From the NCBI GenBank assembly GCA_903863255.1, contig CAIPBJ010000037.1, forward strand, positions 1-46,439: DNA of 46,439 nt, written 5' to 3'. This stretch comes from an uncultured Methylophilaceae bacterium. Its GTDB lineage: Bacteria; Pseudomonadota; Gammaproteobacteria; Burkholderiales; Methylophilaceae. This document shows, one piece after another, positions 37,093 through 46,190 of this stretch; within the stretch, counting starts at the first letter, position 1, and the number at the start of each line of letters is the position of its first letter. The notes beneath the pieces were generated by a model. It ran no database searches. It was not told the origin of the DNA and was given only the letters and a program-made list of their open reading frames with translations. The position numbers and the translations under genes were made by a program.

Positions 37093-38664
37093 TCACCTTA
37101 ATTGAAAATCCGGGGACATCGCCAAGTAAGCGACAATGTGACGAAGCGTTTTATCGTTTCCGGACTTTGCCGAATCCAATGGCTGATCTGGATTCAGGGC
37201 TAACGACTCCAGAATGATCGATTTCATCTGCGGAACGGGGTATGTTCCAAAAAGCCGAAGCATCCAGAAATCGATAGCCTGAGACACGCTGTATGTCCTG
37301 TTTCCCATAAGCAGGTAGGGATCGAATGCACCGGTCTTCCACCAGTTATCGGTCATACCCATTATCAAGGACCAGCGCTTTCGCATCGCATTTGTGCTGA
37401 GCCAATACTCTTTCTCATCCGGATGCCCAGTAGGCGAGTTCCAGGCGAACAACTTTTGTCCCGATGATTCCAACTCCCCAAGCAGCCCTTCTGTCGGGAC
37501 AAAATCAATCCCAGTAGCCCGTATATAGCTTGCAACCAGCTCAAGCGGCCTTTTAACCTTTGCCCCCCAAGTTTGCGAGAACTCATCCGAATGAACAATG
37601 AAATCGATCACACGCTTGATCTGGTCTGGCTTATTGATGCTTTTGATCCAAATGTCCTTGGCATTTGAAACAAGTGAAGGGGATGGCGTATCGCTCACAA
37701 GTCGACGGCAAAGCTTTTTTGAGAGATATTCAGCCGTTGCAGGGTGATTTGCAACAAGATCGAGCACTTTGCGTCCGTCAGACATAGCGGGCTGGAAGGG
37801 GTCAAATTCCACACCAAGCACCCGCTTCTGATAATTATCATGCCAGGATTCGACGTAAGTGAACTTGCCTGTAAACGGAAGATGGTCACTGCCTCCTAAA
37901 CCCGATCCGTCTTCCACGGTCCAACCTGTGAATGCTCGGGCAGCTTCGTAAACATCCTGGTCTATGTAGCCCACCGGCTTTCCTTTTAAGGCACCGGGAA
38001 CATCCCTCCAACGATTATAGAACTCGTTGAGATAATGCTCCCTTCCGAGGCCATGCAATTCAAATAGTTCTCTTGCATAGTTCTCATTGGCTATACCTGC
38101 CCTTGAGGATCGGTTGTTCAGAAAATAAAGCATGGCCGTGCTAGAGGCGACAGCCTCCAGCAGATCACGAAAGTTACCGAAGCAATGTGGACGGATCACC
38201 TCTCTGTCATATGCAGGTAAAGCCACAGCTACTGGCGTATCACCCCCATTAACACTAAAATGGTTGTGCCAGAAATCGGTCATGACCTCTCTAAGTTGCC
38301 AGCGACTGTAAACGGCTCGCAGGAGCGTCGCACAAACCAATTCTGAGCGAGGACGATTTCGCTCCTGTCCTGCCATAGGAACTTTGTTATCCGTGAGATG
38401 CCAGATGTTCTCAATTGGCATATTCAAATAATTTAATGGTCGATCCTGATCAAGCGCTGGGTAGCCATTTCCAGCAGGATAATGGATACGCAATACAGAA
38501 TGATCCACTCGATAGATGCAATCCTCATCTTTAGACGCATCCGGATTCATCTGTTCATCCAGCCATCGGCTAAGTCCCAAGTTCTGAAAATGAGCCAGAT
38601 CGAATGGACTCGGTCCAAAGGCAAGGCGATTAAGCGCTATCATTTCAATAGGAACGGTTGTCAT
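37093..38664 (-). CDS. DUF1800 family protein, partner of DUF1501
   Basis: I take ATG 38664 (523 residues) over TTG 38718, although no strong ribosome site precedes either. Motifs of the family are LNRLAFGPSPFDLAHFQNLG at the N-terminus, FWHNHFSVNG (about 135), ENYARELFELHGLG and YEAARAFTGWT in the middle, and the C-terminal block DFWMLRLFGTYPVPQ. No signal peptide is visible, so either its DUF1501 partner carries it through the Tat pathway or it stays cytoplasmic. The function is unknown. The gene is divergent from a histidine phosphatase gene, and the gap between is AT-rich and should hold both promoters. Confidence 0.88.
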   Translation of the reverse strand: MTTVPIEMIALNRLAFGPSPFDLAHFQNLGLSRWLDEQMNPDASKDEDCIYRVDHSVLRIHYPAGNGYPALDQDRPLNYLNMPIENIWHLTDNKVPMAGQERNRPRSELVCATLLRAVYSRWQLREVMTDFWHNHFSVNGGDTPVAVALPAYDREVIRPHCFGNFRDLLEAVASSTAMLYFLNNRSSRAGIANENYARELFELHGLGREHYLNEFYNRWRDVPGALKGKPVGYIDQDVYEAARAFTGWTVEDGSGLGGSDHLPFTGKFTYVESWHDNYQKRVLGVEFDPFQPAMSDGRKVLDLVANHPATAEYLSKKLCRRLVSDTPSPSLVSNAKDIWIKSINKPDQIKRVIDFIVHSDEFSQTWGAKVKRPLELVASYIRATGIDFVPTEGLLGELESSGQKLFAWNSPTGHPDEKEYWLSTNAMRKRWSLIMGMTDNWWKTGAFDPYLLMGNRTYSVSQAIDFWMLRLFGTYPVPQMKSIILESLALNPDQPLDSAKSGNDKTLRHIVAYLAMSPDFQLR

Positions 38665-38887
38665 TGGCTGATCGATTCTAAGATTCAATTTTTCCTGTTG
38701 CCGGGGAAATAACAGCAAATCGTTACATGTATGTCAATTAATACGTCATTAAACGAGCTTACAATTCAAATAGCATACATTGATACAATTTGTTACACAG
38801 CAGAAATAACGAACATAACATTTAATCCTTCAATCTTATAATATTCATGTATGCTTGATTTTGTTTACTGCCATTTTATTTAACGAT

Positions 38888-39478
38888 ATGACAAAAATTT
38901 TAAGTATTGCAACCTGCCTTTTTCTTTGCATGTTCTTTTCCAACGCAAACGCTGATACTGAACTTTTATTTATAAGGCATGGCGAAAAACCCGAATTGGG
39001 GCTTGGTCAATTAAATTGCCATGGCCTTAACCGTTCACTTGCCCTTCCAAAAGTGCTCATGGCACGTTTTGGTTCAATTGATATGATCATTGCCCCTAAC
39101 CCTTCGCATCAGAAGACGGACCACGGCAAAAGTTTTTCTTACGTAAGACCGCTCGCAACCATTGAACCCACAGCCATTCAGTACGGACTCCCCGTAGACA
39201 CAAGCACAGCTTTCGATGATGTAGGCAGTCTGGCCTCATTCGTTGAGCAAGCTTCAGCCAATAAGAACGCGCAACGAATCCTCATAGCCTGGGAACATCA
39301 TTATGCTCAACAGGCCGTTAAGAAAATTGCCGAAGCACATGGTTTGACTTTAGATATACCGATCTGGAGTGATGATGATTTCGACTCGATCTATATTCTG
39401 GATCTAAAAGCCACCGGGAACGCTTCGTTTAGAATCGAGAAAGAAGGGCTGGACAACCTTTCAAGTGAATGTCCTTGA
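38888..39478 (+). CDS. exported histidine-phosphatase superfamily protein
   Basis: ATG 38888 starts a signal peptide (ILSIATCLFLCMFFSNANA), giving 196 residues; an upstream GTG/ATG frame at 38855 would add a non-signal stretch. The catalytic RHG motif is at residues 30-32 (LLFIRHGEKP), with the phosphoacceptor His31. A second conserved His is in IAWEHHYAQQ (near residue 133). It is smaller than phytases and resembles SixA/phosphoglycerate-mutase-like folds in the periplasm. Phosphatase activity on a small phosphoester is expected; the substrate is unknown. The NRAMP-like transporter gene follows 80 bases downstream. Confidence 0.8.
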   Translation: MTKILSIATCLFLCMFFSNANADTELLFIRHGEKPELGLGQLNCHGLNRSLALPKVLMARFGSIDMIIAPNPSHQKTDHGKSFSYVRPLATIEPTAIQYGLPVDTSTAFDDVGSLASFVEQASANKNAQRILIAWEHHYAQQAVKKIAEAHGLTLDIPIWSDDDFDSIYILDLKATGNASFRIEKEGLDNLSSECP

Positions 39479-39558
39479 TCTAACCTAGAGCGATTATCCC
39501 TGATTAAATTCATCGATCCAATTCAATTAAAAGAGGCATCAAAATCGATATAGGTTCA

Positions 39559-40806
39559 TTGAGAAACCTGACAAGGAAACTGGGTCCAGGTTTAATTACC
39601 GGGGCCGCGGATGACGATCCAAGCGGCATCGCCACCTACTCACAGGCTGGGGCTCAATACGGATTTGGCGTCCTGTGGACGATGCTCTTCACTTACCCTC
39701 TCATGGTTGGCATTCAGCTTGTGAGTGCTCGGATAGGCTACGTGACTGGACGTGGCCTCGCGGCGAATATGCTCAAGGTGTATCCAAGGATACTAACCTA
39801 CCCCCTCGTCCTTCTTTTGCTCGTTGCCAATACAATCAATATATCAGCGGATCTTGCCGCGATGGCCGACGCATTGAAACTAGTGGCCGGGGGGCCAAGG
39901 CACCTCTATGCAGTGGCATTCGGAATGGGATGCCTGTTACTTCAGATCTTCATCGCCTATGAGCGTTATGTTCGAGTCCTAAAGTGGCTGACCTTGTCAT
40001 TGTTCGCTTATGTCGGGACTGTCTTTGCCTCCAATGTTCATTGGAACACCGTGATTGTCGATACGCTTTTACCCAACATCACGTTTCACTCTGGCTATAT
40101 TGTCCTCATTGTTGGGATATTCGGCACAACGATAAGTCCCTATTTGTTTTTCTGGCAGGCAGGACAGGAAGTCGAAGACAAACGTGCTGATGAGGCAAAA
40201 TCAAAAAAGAATGAGACCCATGCTTACGCGATCAAGCATTTGAACCGCATCAAATGGGATACGATCATTGGAATGGGATTCTCAAATCTTATTGCTTTTT
40301 TTATCATATTGACAACAGCAGCAACCCTTTACACTCACGGTTTGCATGATATTCAGACTTCTGCACAGGCCGCCGAGGCATTGCGTCCCATCGCAGGAGA
40401 TTTTGCTTTTCTGCTTTTTGCAGCCGGAATCATTGGCACTGGGCTATTAGCGGTGCCGGTCCTGGCTGGCTCTGCTGCGTACGCAGTAGCTGAATTGTTA
40501 CACAAACCGGCCAGTCTCAACTTGAAATTGAACGCCGCGAAAGACTTCTACGCCATCATCGCCATCTCAACCCTATTGGGTGTCATCCTGGATTTTAGCG
40601 GTGTCGATCCTATCAAGGCCTTACTCTGGAGTGCAGTCACAAACGGAATCGTCGCCGTTCCATTAATGGCTGCATTGATGCATATGGCTACAAAAAAAGA
40701 ACTCATGGGCAAATTCGTGATTAGCAGAAAGATGAAATTACTTGGCTGGATCGCAACAACCGTCATGATGCTTTCCGTTCTCATCCTTGCAATAAGCATC
40801 CTCTAA
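39559..40806 (+). CDS. NRAMP (SLC11)-like divalent metal transporter with atypical ion-site motifs
   Basis: The protein has 415 residues from TTG 39559, with AGG five bases ahead; no ATG fits. About eleven hydrophobic helices are predicted. The first carries DDDPSGIATYSQAG (D20, P21) where typical metal transporters have DPGN. The sixth carries TTISPYLFFWQAGQEVEDKR where they have the Met-Pro-His-Asn motif. The Asp is kept but the sulfur ligand is absent, as in NRAMP-related magnesium (NRMT) or orphan branches. It moves a divalent cation into the cytoplasm; Mg or another hard ion is more likely than Fe or Mn. That specificity is inference. Confidence 0.82.
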   Translation: MRNLTRKLGPGLITGAADDDPSGIATYSQAGAQYGFGVLWTMLFTYPLMVGIQLVSARIGYVTGRGLAANMLKVYPRILTYPLVLLLLVANTINISADLAAMADALKLVAGGPRHLYAVAFGMGCLLLQIFIAYERYVRVLKWLTLSLFAYVGTVFASNVHWNTVIVDTLLPNITFHSGYIVLIVGIFGTTISPYLFFWQAGQEVEDKRADEAKSKKNETHAYAIKHLNRIKWDTIIGMGFSNLIAFFIILTTAATLYTHGLHDIQTSAQAAEALRPIAGDFAFLLFAAGIIGTGLLAVPVLAGSAAYAVAELLHKPASLNLKLNAAKDFYAIIAISTLLGVILDFSGVDPIKALLWSAVTNGIVAVPLMAALMHMATKKELMGKFVISRKMKLLGWIATTVMMLSVLILAISIL

Positions 40807-40861
40807 ACGCCCCGCATTCCAAGTAGGATTTTACGAACCATGGGTTAAATGCGATAATCAC

Positions 40862-40891
40862 TGGCATTGCAGAAAACTATAATCAATGCCA
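40862..40891 (+). promoter_or_regulatory. mqo promoter region with an 8-bp inverted repeat around the -10 box
   Basis: TGGCATTG (40862-40869) and CAATGCCA (40884-40891) are perfect inverted arms enclosing TATAAT at 40878-40883. This lies 32 bases upstream of the mqo start. The -35 side is poor, so the repeat could be a repressor or activator site governing mqo. Confidence 0.45.
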
Positions 40892-40922
40892 TCGATATTA
40901 ATCAACGTTTGTAAACCAAATC

Positions 40923-42401
40923 ATGTCCAACGACTCCTATGATGTAGTTCTAGTCGGCGGTGGAATAATGAGTTCCACTTTGGCAACCCTCCTTTCCCAA
41001 CTCGACCCTGGCTTGAGAATCTTGATGGTTGAGAGGCAACGAACCGTCGCACTTGAAAGCAGCGACGGTTGGAATAATGCAGGGACAGGACATGCGGGTT
41101 ATTGTGAATTAAATTACACGCCTGAAAACAAAGATGGGTCCATTGATGTCAGTCGTGCGCTCAAAGTCAATTCTGACTTCGAGCATTCATTGCAGTTTTG
41201 GTCTTATCTTGTTGAAGAAAACATACTGCCTTCACCGGGCACCTTCATCAATCCAACCGCGCATAAGAGTTTTGTGTGGGGCGACGAGGATGTTAACTAT
41301 TTACGTCTTCGTTATCACACGCTTGTAAAACACCCCCTTTTCAAGGATATGGAATTTTCCAGTGACTTTCAGCAACTGCAGGATTGGATGCCGCTCGTCA
41401 TGTCTGGACGGGACAAAAACCAGAAACTTGCTGCTACTAGCGTAAAGTACGGTAGCGATATAGATTTTGGCGCCCTATCCAGAAGCATGGTCCAGCATTT
41501 GGTTAGTGAAGCCAACTTTGAATTGGCTCTTAGCTCTTCTGTGAATAAGTTAAAAAAGCAACATGGGCATTGGCATATCGGGATTAGGAACAACACAACC
41601 AATAAAAACCGAGAAGTCAGAACCAGATTTGTTTTCCTGGGTGCAGGAGGGGCAACGCTTCGTCTTTTACAAAAATCAGGGATTCCTGAGTCAAAAGGGT
41701 ACGGCGGATTCCCAGTCAGTGGACAATGGCTAGTATGCAACAATCCTATGCTCATCAATATGCATAGTTCGAAAGTCTACGGAAAGGCTCCTTTGGGCGC
41801 GCCTCCAATGTCCGTTCCACACCTTGATACCCGCATAATCGATGGGAAGCCGGCATTATTATTTGGTCCATATGCCGGTTTTACTACCAAGTTCTTAAAA
41901 CAGGGATCCTATCGAGACCTCTTTAGCTCAATCAAACCAGGCAACTTCAAGTCCATTCTTTCCGCTGGAAAACACAATATGGATTTGACACGGTACCTCA
42001 TTCGAGAAGTCTTTCAAACGCACCAGTCCAGAGTGGCTGCCTTGAAGAATTTTTATCCTGAAGCAAATGAAAAGGATTGGTCGCTCTCCTCAGCAGGCAA
42101 ACGTGTTCAGATCATAAAGAAATGCGATGAGAGAGGCGGAAGGTTGGAATTCGGGACCGAAATTGTGACTTCCAAGGATGGCAGCCTGGCTGCCCTTCTT
42201 GGCGCGTCACCTGGGGCTTCCACTTCTGTAAAAGCGATGGTCGAGGTTCTTGAGAAATGCTATCTGGGCAAGGAAGAAAATATAAACTGGAAAAAGCAAT
42301 TGAAACGAATGATCCCTTCCTACGGTGAATCTCTCATCGACGACCCCGCACTGTTGCATAAAATCAGAGAAAAGACGCTAAGCGTGCTTCGCCTTTCCTA
42401 G
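40923..42401 (+). CDS. mqo: malate:quinone oxidoreductase
   Basis: This 492-residue protein has an N-terminal FAD-binding motif VVLVGGGIMSSTLATLLSQ (residues 8-26) and the Mqo signature VERQRTVALESSDGWNNAGTG near residue 38. FLGAGGATLRLLQKSG and HLDTRIIDGKPALLFGPYAG follow. It is a peripheral membrane flavoprotein that oxidises malate to oxaloacetate and gives electrons to quinone, replacing or assisting NAD-linked malate dehydrogenase. Mqo is about 490 residues long in other bacteria. The downstream cupin gene points the opposite way and ends nine bases away. With ppsA nearby, it can feed oxaloacetate to gluconeogenesis. Confidence 0.95.
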   Translation: MSNDSYDVVLVGGGIMSSTLATLLSQLDPGLRILMVERQRTVALESSDGWNNAGTGHAGYCELNYTPENKDGSIDVSRALKVNSDFEHSLQFWSYLVEENILPSPGTFINPTAHKSFVWGDEDVNYLRLRYHTLVKHPLFKDMEFSSDFQQLQDWMPLVMSGRDKNQKLAATSVKYGSDIDFGALSRSMVQHLVSEANFELALSSSVNKLKKQHGHWHIGIRNNTTNKNREVRTRFVFLGAGGATLRLLQKSGIPESKGYGGFPVSGQWLVCNNPMLINMHSSKVYGKAPLGAPPMSVPHLDTRIIDGKPALLFGPYAGFTTKFLKQGSYRDLFSSIKPGNFKSILSAGKHNMDLTRYLIREVFQTHQSRVAALKNFYPEANEKDWSLSSAGKRVQIIKKCDERGGRLEFGTEIVTSKDGSLAALLGASPGASTSVKAMVEVLEKCYLGKEENINWKKQLKRMIPSYGESLIDDPALLHKIREKTLSVLRLS

Positions 42402-42410
42402 CAAGGGCAA

Positions 42411-42689
42411 TCAGCCCAACTGATAATGTTTTCGCAAAGGTTTTTTAACGTCCCAGGTGCATGACATTCCTGCTGGGAATGTCACCAGATCACCTTTAGA
42501 GAAGGTAACGGGATCCCCTTCCCCCTTTGGCGTCACGGTAACCTCTCCTTCAAGGATAAAGGCGATTTCCTGCTCACCGAACGTCCATGGAAACACTGAC
42601 ACTTCCTTGGACCAGGTTGGCCACCTGAATACGCCAAGTTCATCTAAACGACCCTTGTCAGGGTTATGCTCAATCTTTATCTGACTCAT
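42411..42689 (-). CDS. small cupin (cupin_3, DUF861) protein
   Basis: This 92-residue single-domain cupin has the hallmark blocks EIAFILEGEVTVTPKGEG and FSKGDLVTFPAGMSCTWDV, forming a beta-barrel. The metal-binding first motif has Glu and Gly but no obvious His pair, so metal binding may be weak or absent. GAGGT lies upstream of ATG 42689. The family is usually annotated as cupin of unknown function, and some relatives act on ureidoglycolate-like compounds. Its start is 311 bases from ppsA, with which it diverges. No pathway is suggested by the neighbours. Confidence 0.85.
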   Translation of the reverse strand: MSQIKIEHNPDKGRLDELGVFRWPTWSKEVSVFPWTFGEQEIAFILEGEVTVTPKGEGDPVTFSKGDLVTFPAGMSCTWDVKKPLRKHYQLG

Positions 42690-43000
42690 TTTTTGATTTA
42701 CCTCAAATGTTCGTTCAATTAATCGAAGTTATGCAGATTAATTCTAATCCTTTCAGTTGTTTTAGCCTAGAATACTATTCCGGTTATTGGTATGACAAAG
42801 AAAGTCAACTATAACTAATTTCGTCGCTAGTTCTAATGGACTACGTGACACAAAGGTTTAGATTAGGCAAAATGTAATCTTTTGCAAAATTTTCTGTACT
42901 GCAGGGAAATAACAAACTGCTTGTATTTTGAAAATTCACTTTATAATAAATAAATTACGCAAGGATGTTAAAGTATTGCGTAAACTGATGGAGAATCTAC
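42690..43000 (+). promoter_or_regulatory. ppsA promoter and leader with an inverted repeat
   Basis: The gap between the cupin and ppsA holds a possible promoter: TTGTAT (42921) and TATAAT (42942-42947), with 15-16 bases between. Downstream, in the predicted leader, TTACGCAA (42955-42962) and TTGCGTAA (42976-42983) form a perfect 8-bp inverted repeat with a 13-base spacer. TTTTGCAAAA at 42880-42889 is a 10-bp palindrome ahead of the promoter. Both are candidate protein sites. GGAGA (42990-42994) is the ribosome site for ATG 43001. Confidence 0.5.
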
Positions 43001-45364
43001 ATGTCGGACTATGTCATTTCTTTTGAAAAATTACGCATTGATGATGTGCCCGCAGTTGGGGGTAAAAATGCTTCGCTTGGAGAAATGATAAGCCAACTGA
43101 CCGCAAAAGGGGTTCGGGTTCCAGGCGGTTTTGCAACCACAGCTCACGCTTATCGTGAGTTTTTATCTCAAAGCGGACTTGCCGACAAAATAAACCACGC
43201 ATTGGATAATTTGGATGTCGATGACGTGACGGCATTGGCCAAGTGCGGCAATATGATTCGCGAGTGGATCCTTGCCGCTCCGTTCCCAAAAGCTCTGGAA
43301 GATGCGATAGCAGAACATTATAAAACCCTGATTGCAAACTCAGGTGATGACATGACTTTTGCGGTTCGCTCCTCTGCGACAGCTGAAGACCTTCCGGACG
43401 CGTCGTTCGCAGGCCAGCAGGAAAGTTTTCTAAATATCCGCGGGTTAGAAAATATTCTTCATGCTATCAAGGAAGTCTTCGCATCGCTTTATAATGACCG
43501 CGCCATTTCATATCGTGTCCACAAGAATTTTGTTCATGCCGATGTAGCTTTATCTGCTGGCGTTCAAAGAATGGTAAGAAGCAATCTCGGAAGTTCCGGT
43601 GTGATGTTTACCATGGACACCGAATCAGGCTTCAATGACGTTGTCTTCATTACCTCGGCTTACGGACTTGGTGAAACGGTGGTTCAGGGAGCCGTCAATC
43701 CAGACGAATTTTACGTTCACAAACCCATGCTTGCTAAGGGTTTCCCAGCAATCGTCAGACGAAGTCTCGGCTCTAAATTAATAAAAATGGTATTCAGTGA
43801 CAGCAATGTCGCGGGCAAAAGCACCCATACCGTAAACAACAACCCTGAAGACAGCTCTCGTTTCTCTCTCGATGACGAAGGCATTCTCGAACTAGCCCGT
43901 TTCGCAATGATTATAGAAGATCACTATGGCCGCCCCATGGACATTGAATGGGGTAAAGATGGTGTGGATGGCAAACTTTACATTCTTCAAGCAAGACCTG
44001 AAACTGTCAAATCTCAAACTGGCAACATCGTTGAAAAATTCCAGATAAACACCTCAGGCAAGACAGCGATCATTACAGGTCGCGCGGTAACACAGAAAGT
44101 GGGCTCAGGTCCTGTGCGGGTCGTGAGGCATGCTTCTGAAATGAATACGGTTCAAGCAGGGGATGTCCTGGTGGCAGACATGACCGACCCTAACTGGGAA
44201 CCTGTTATGAAAAAAGCCTCGGCACTTGTCACTAACCGCGGCGGCCGTACCTGTCATGCCGCAATTATTGCTCGCGAACTGGGCATTCCCGCGATTGTAG
44301 GTAGCGTCAACGCAACCGACCTGCTTAAGGATGGGCAAATCGTCACGGTTTCATGTGCTGAAGGTGAAACGGGATTTGTCTATGATGGCGCTGTAGACTT
44401 CAAAGTGACACGGGAAGCAGAGGCGTCACTTAAGCCTGCCCCATTAAAGATCATGATGAACGTTGGCAATCCCGACATGGCTTTCAGTTTTTCTCAAATC
44501 CCTAACGATGGCGTAGGACTGGCTCGATTGGAGTTTGTGATCAACAACATGATAGGTATCCATCCGAAGGCGATCCTGAATATTGATGGCGTTCCGGAAG
44601 AAATGCGGAACATCATAAAGGACCGTACAAAAGGATACCTCAACCCCAAGCAGTTTTACATCGACAAGCTTGCTGAAGGCGTCGCAACCATAGGTTCAGC
44701 TTTCTGGCCGAAACCGGTCATCGCCCGGATGTCCGATTTCAAGTCGAATGAATACAAGAAACTTATCGGTGGCGAGATTTTCGAACCCGATGAAGAGAAT
44801 CCGATGCTAGGTTTCCGTGGCGCAGCCAGATACATTGCTGAAGACTTTAGAGATTGTTTTGAACTGGAATGTCTGGCAATGCGTAAGGTACGCGATGAAC
44901 TTGGTCTAACCAATGTCGAATTGATGATTCCATTCGTTCGTACTTTGGATGAAGCTAAAAGCGTCATTGAAATCCTTGCCAGCTTTGGTCTCAAACGTGG
45001 CGAGAATGGGCTTCGACTTATCATGATGTGTGAAATCCCCTCTAACGCATTACTGGCTGAAGAGTTTTTGCAGTATTTTGATGGTTTCTCAATTGGATCA
45101 AATGACCTGACTCAACTCACCCTTGGCATGGACAGGGACTCAGGCCTTCTTGCTGATGGGTTCGATGAGCGTAACCCTGCAGTTAAAGTCCTGCTGAAGA
45201 TGGCTATCTCGACCGCCAATCGCTTACATAAATACGTGGGCATTTGCGGCCAGGGACCTTCGGATCACCCAGACTTTGCTGAGTGGCTTCTTTCAGAGGG
45301 CATCCAATCGGTCTCATTGAATCCTGATACCGTTGTCAACACATGGAAACGACTTGTTAAATAA
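43001..45364 (+). CDS. ppsA: phosphoenolpyruvate synthase (pyruvate, water dikinase)
   Basis: This 787-residue protein has an N-terminal PPDK-type ATP-grasp domain from residue 10 ([14 protein letters not shown]). The central swivelling His domain has [16 protein letters not shown] with catalytic His419 and, two residues before it, Thr417, the site that PpsR modifies in E. coli. The C-terminal PEP/pyruvate barrel has [12 protein letters not shown] and [16 protein letters not shown]. It converts pyruvate and ATP to PEP, AMP and phosphate for gluconeogenesis. Length and motifs match the family closely. ppsR follows 18 bases later, giving regulation of enzyme activity by phosphorylation in the same operon. 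Confidence 0.97.
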   Translation: MSDYVISFEKLRIDDVPAVGGKNASLGEMISQLTAKGVRVPGGFATTAHAYREFLSQSGLADKINHALDNLDVDDVTALAKCGNMIREWILAAPFPKALEDAIAEHYKTLIANSGDDMTFAVRSSATAEDLPDASFAGQQESFLNIRGLENILHAIKEVFASLYNDRAISYRVHKNFVHADVALSAGVQRMVRSNLGSSGVMFTMDTESGFNDVVFITSAYGLGETVVQGAVNPDEFYVHKPMLAKGFPAIVRRSLGSKLIKMVFSDSNVAGKSTHTVNNNPEDSSRFSLDDEGILELARFAMIIEDHYGRPMDIEWGKDGVDGKLYILQARPETVKSQTGNIVEKFQINTSGKTAIITGRAVTQKVGSGPVRVVRHASEMNTVQAGDVLVADMTDPNWEPVMKKASALVTNRGGRTCHAAIIARELGIPAIVGSVNATDLLKDGQIVTVSCAEGETGFVYDGAVDFKVTREAEASLKPAPLKIMMNVGNPDMAFSFSQIPNDGVGLARLEFVINNMIGIHPKAILNIDGVPEEMRNIIKDRTKGYLNPKQFYIDKLAEGVATIGSAFWPKPVIARMSDFKSNEYKKLIGGEIFEPDEENPMLGFRGAARYIAEDFRDCFELECLAMRKVRDELGLTNVELMIPFVRTLDEAKSVIEILASFGLKRGENGLRLIMMCEIPSNALLAEEFLQYFDGFSIGSNDLTQLTLGMDRDSGLLADGFDERNPAVKVLLKMAISTANRLHKYVGICGQGPSDHPDFAEWLLSEGIQSVSLNPDTVVNTWKRLVK

Positions 45365-45382
45365 CGATTTCAGAAAGCAAAT

Positions 45383-46186
45383 ATGAAACAACGTACCGTT
45401 TTCTTTGTTTCCGATGGTACAGGTATCACGGCGGAGTCGTTGGGCCAGTTGCTGGCCCACTTCCCTACCGTGACGTTCAACCAAATCAGGCTGCCTTTCA
45501 CTAACACCCACGCAAAAGTGACGACAGCCCTCGATAAAATCGCGCAGGCAGAGAAACAAGATGGTGTAAGACCAATTGTCGTCATGACTATTGCAAAACA
45601 AGATCTCGAAGCCATGCTCAAAAAAGGGAATGCACTTTATCTTGATGTATTCAGCTCATTTGTCGACCCCTTGTCGATAGAGCTCGATGAAAAGCCTTCC
45701 CAAACTTCCGGTATCGCCCACAGCGTACTTGGAAACAGTTACCATGAACGTATCGATGCGATCAATTTCACTCTTAATCACGATGATGGAATGACCGATT
45801 ATGGACTCAATGAAGCTCAAGTGATTTTGGTCGGGATTTCACGTTGTGGCAAAACGCCAACCAGTCTTTACCTTGCGATGCAGTTCGGTGTCAAGGCGGC
45901 TAACTACCCCCTGATCCCTGAAGATCTTGAACGTAACACGCTTCCTGAAGCGCTCAAAAAATATCCAGAAAAAATTTACGGCCTAACCATCAACCCAGAG
46001 CGTTTGCATAACGTAAGAAGCGAAAGAAGACCGGATAGTTTTTATGCTTCACTTCAAAATTGCAGAAATGAAGTCAGAATGGCAGAAGAGTTAATGAAGC
46101 GAGAAAACATCAGTTGTATCGACTCCACAAAGCGATCCATTGAAGAGATATCCGCAATCATTTTACAAAAGATCCGCAACCATTAA
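45383..46186 (+). CDS. ppsR: PEP synthase regulatory protein, bifunctional kinase/pyrophosphorylase
   Basis: This 267-residue DUF299 protein has an N-terminal segment FFVSDGTGITAESLGQLL typical of the family. The P-loop GISRCGKT at residues 151-158 binds ADP. Like E. coli PpsR it would inactivate PpsA by ADP-dependent phosphorylation of the Thr beside the catalytic His, and reactivate it by phosphate-dependent removal. The pair controls flux between pyruvate and PEP. Placement 18 bases after ppsA strongly supports the call. It converges on srkA, with four bases between the two stops. Confidence 0.95.
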   Translation: MKQRTVFFVSDGTGITAESLGQLLAHFPTVTFNQIRLPFTNTHAKVTTALDKIAQAEKQDGVRPIVVMTIAKQDLEAMLKKGNALYLDVFSSFVDPLSIELDEKPSQTSGIAHSVLGNSYHERIDAINFTLNHDDGMTDYGLNEAQVILVGISRCGKTPTSLYLAMQFGVKAANYPLIPEDLERNTLPEALKKYPEKIYGLTINPERLHNVRSERRPDSFYASLQNCRNEVRMAEELMKRENISCIDSTKRSIEEISAIILQKIRNH

Positions 46187-46190
46187 CCCG

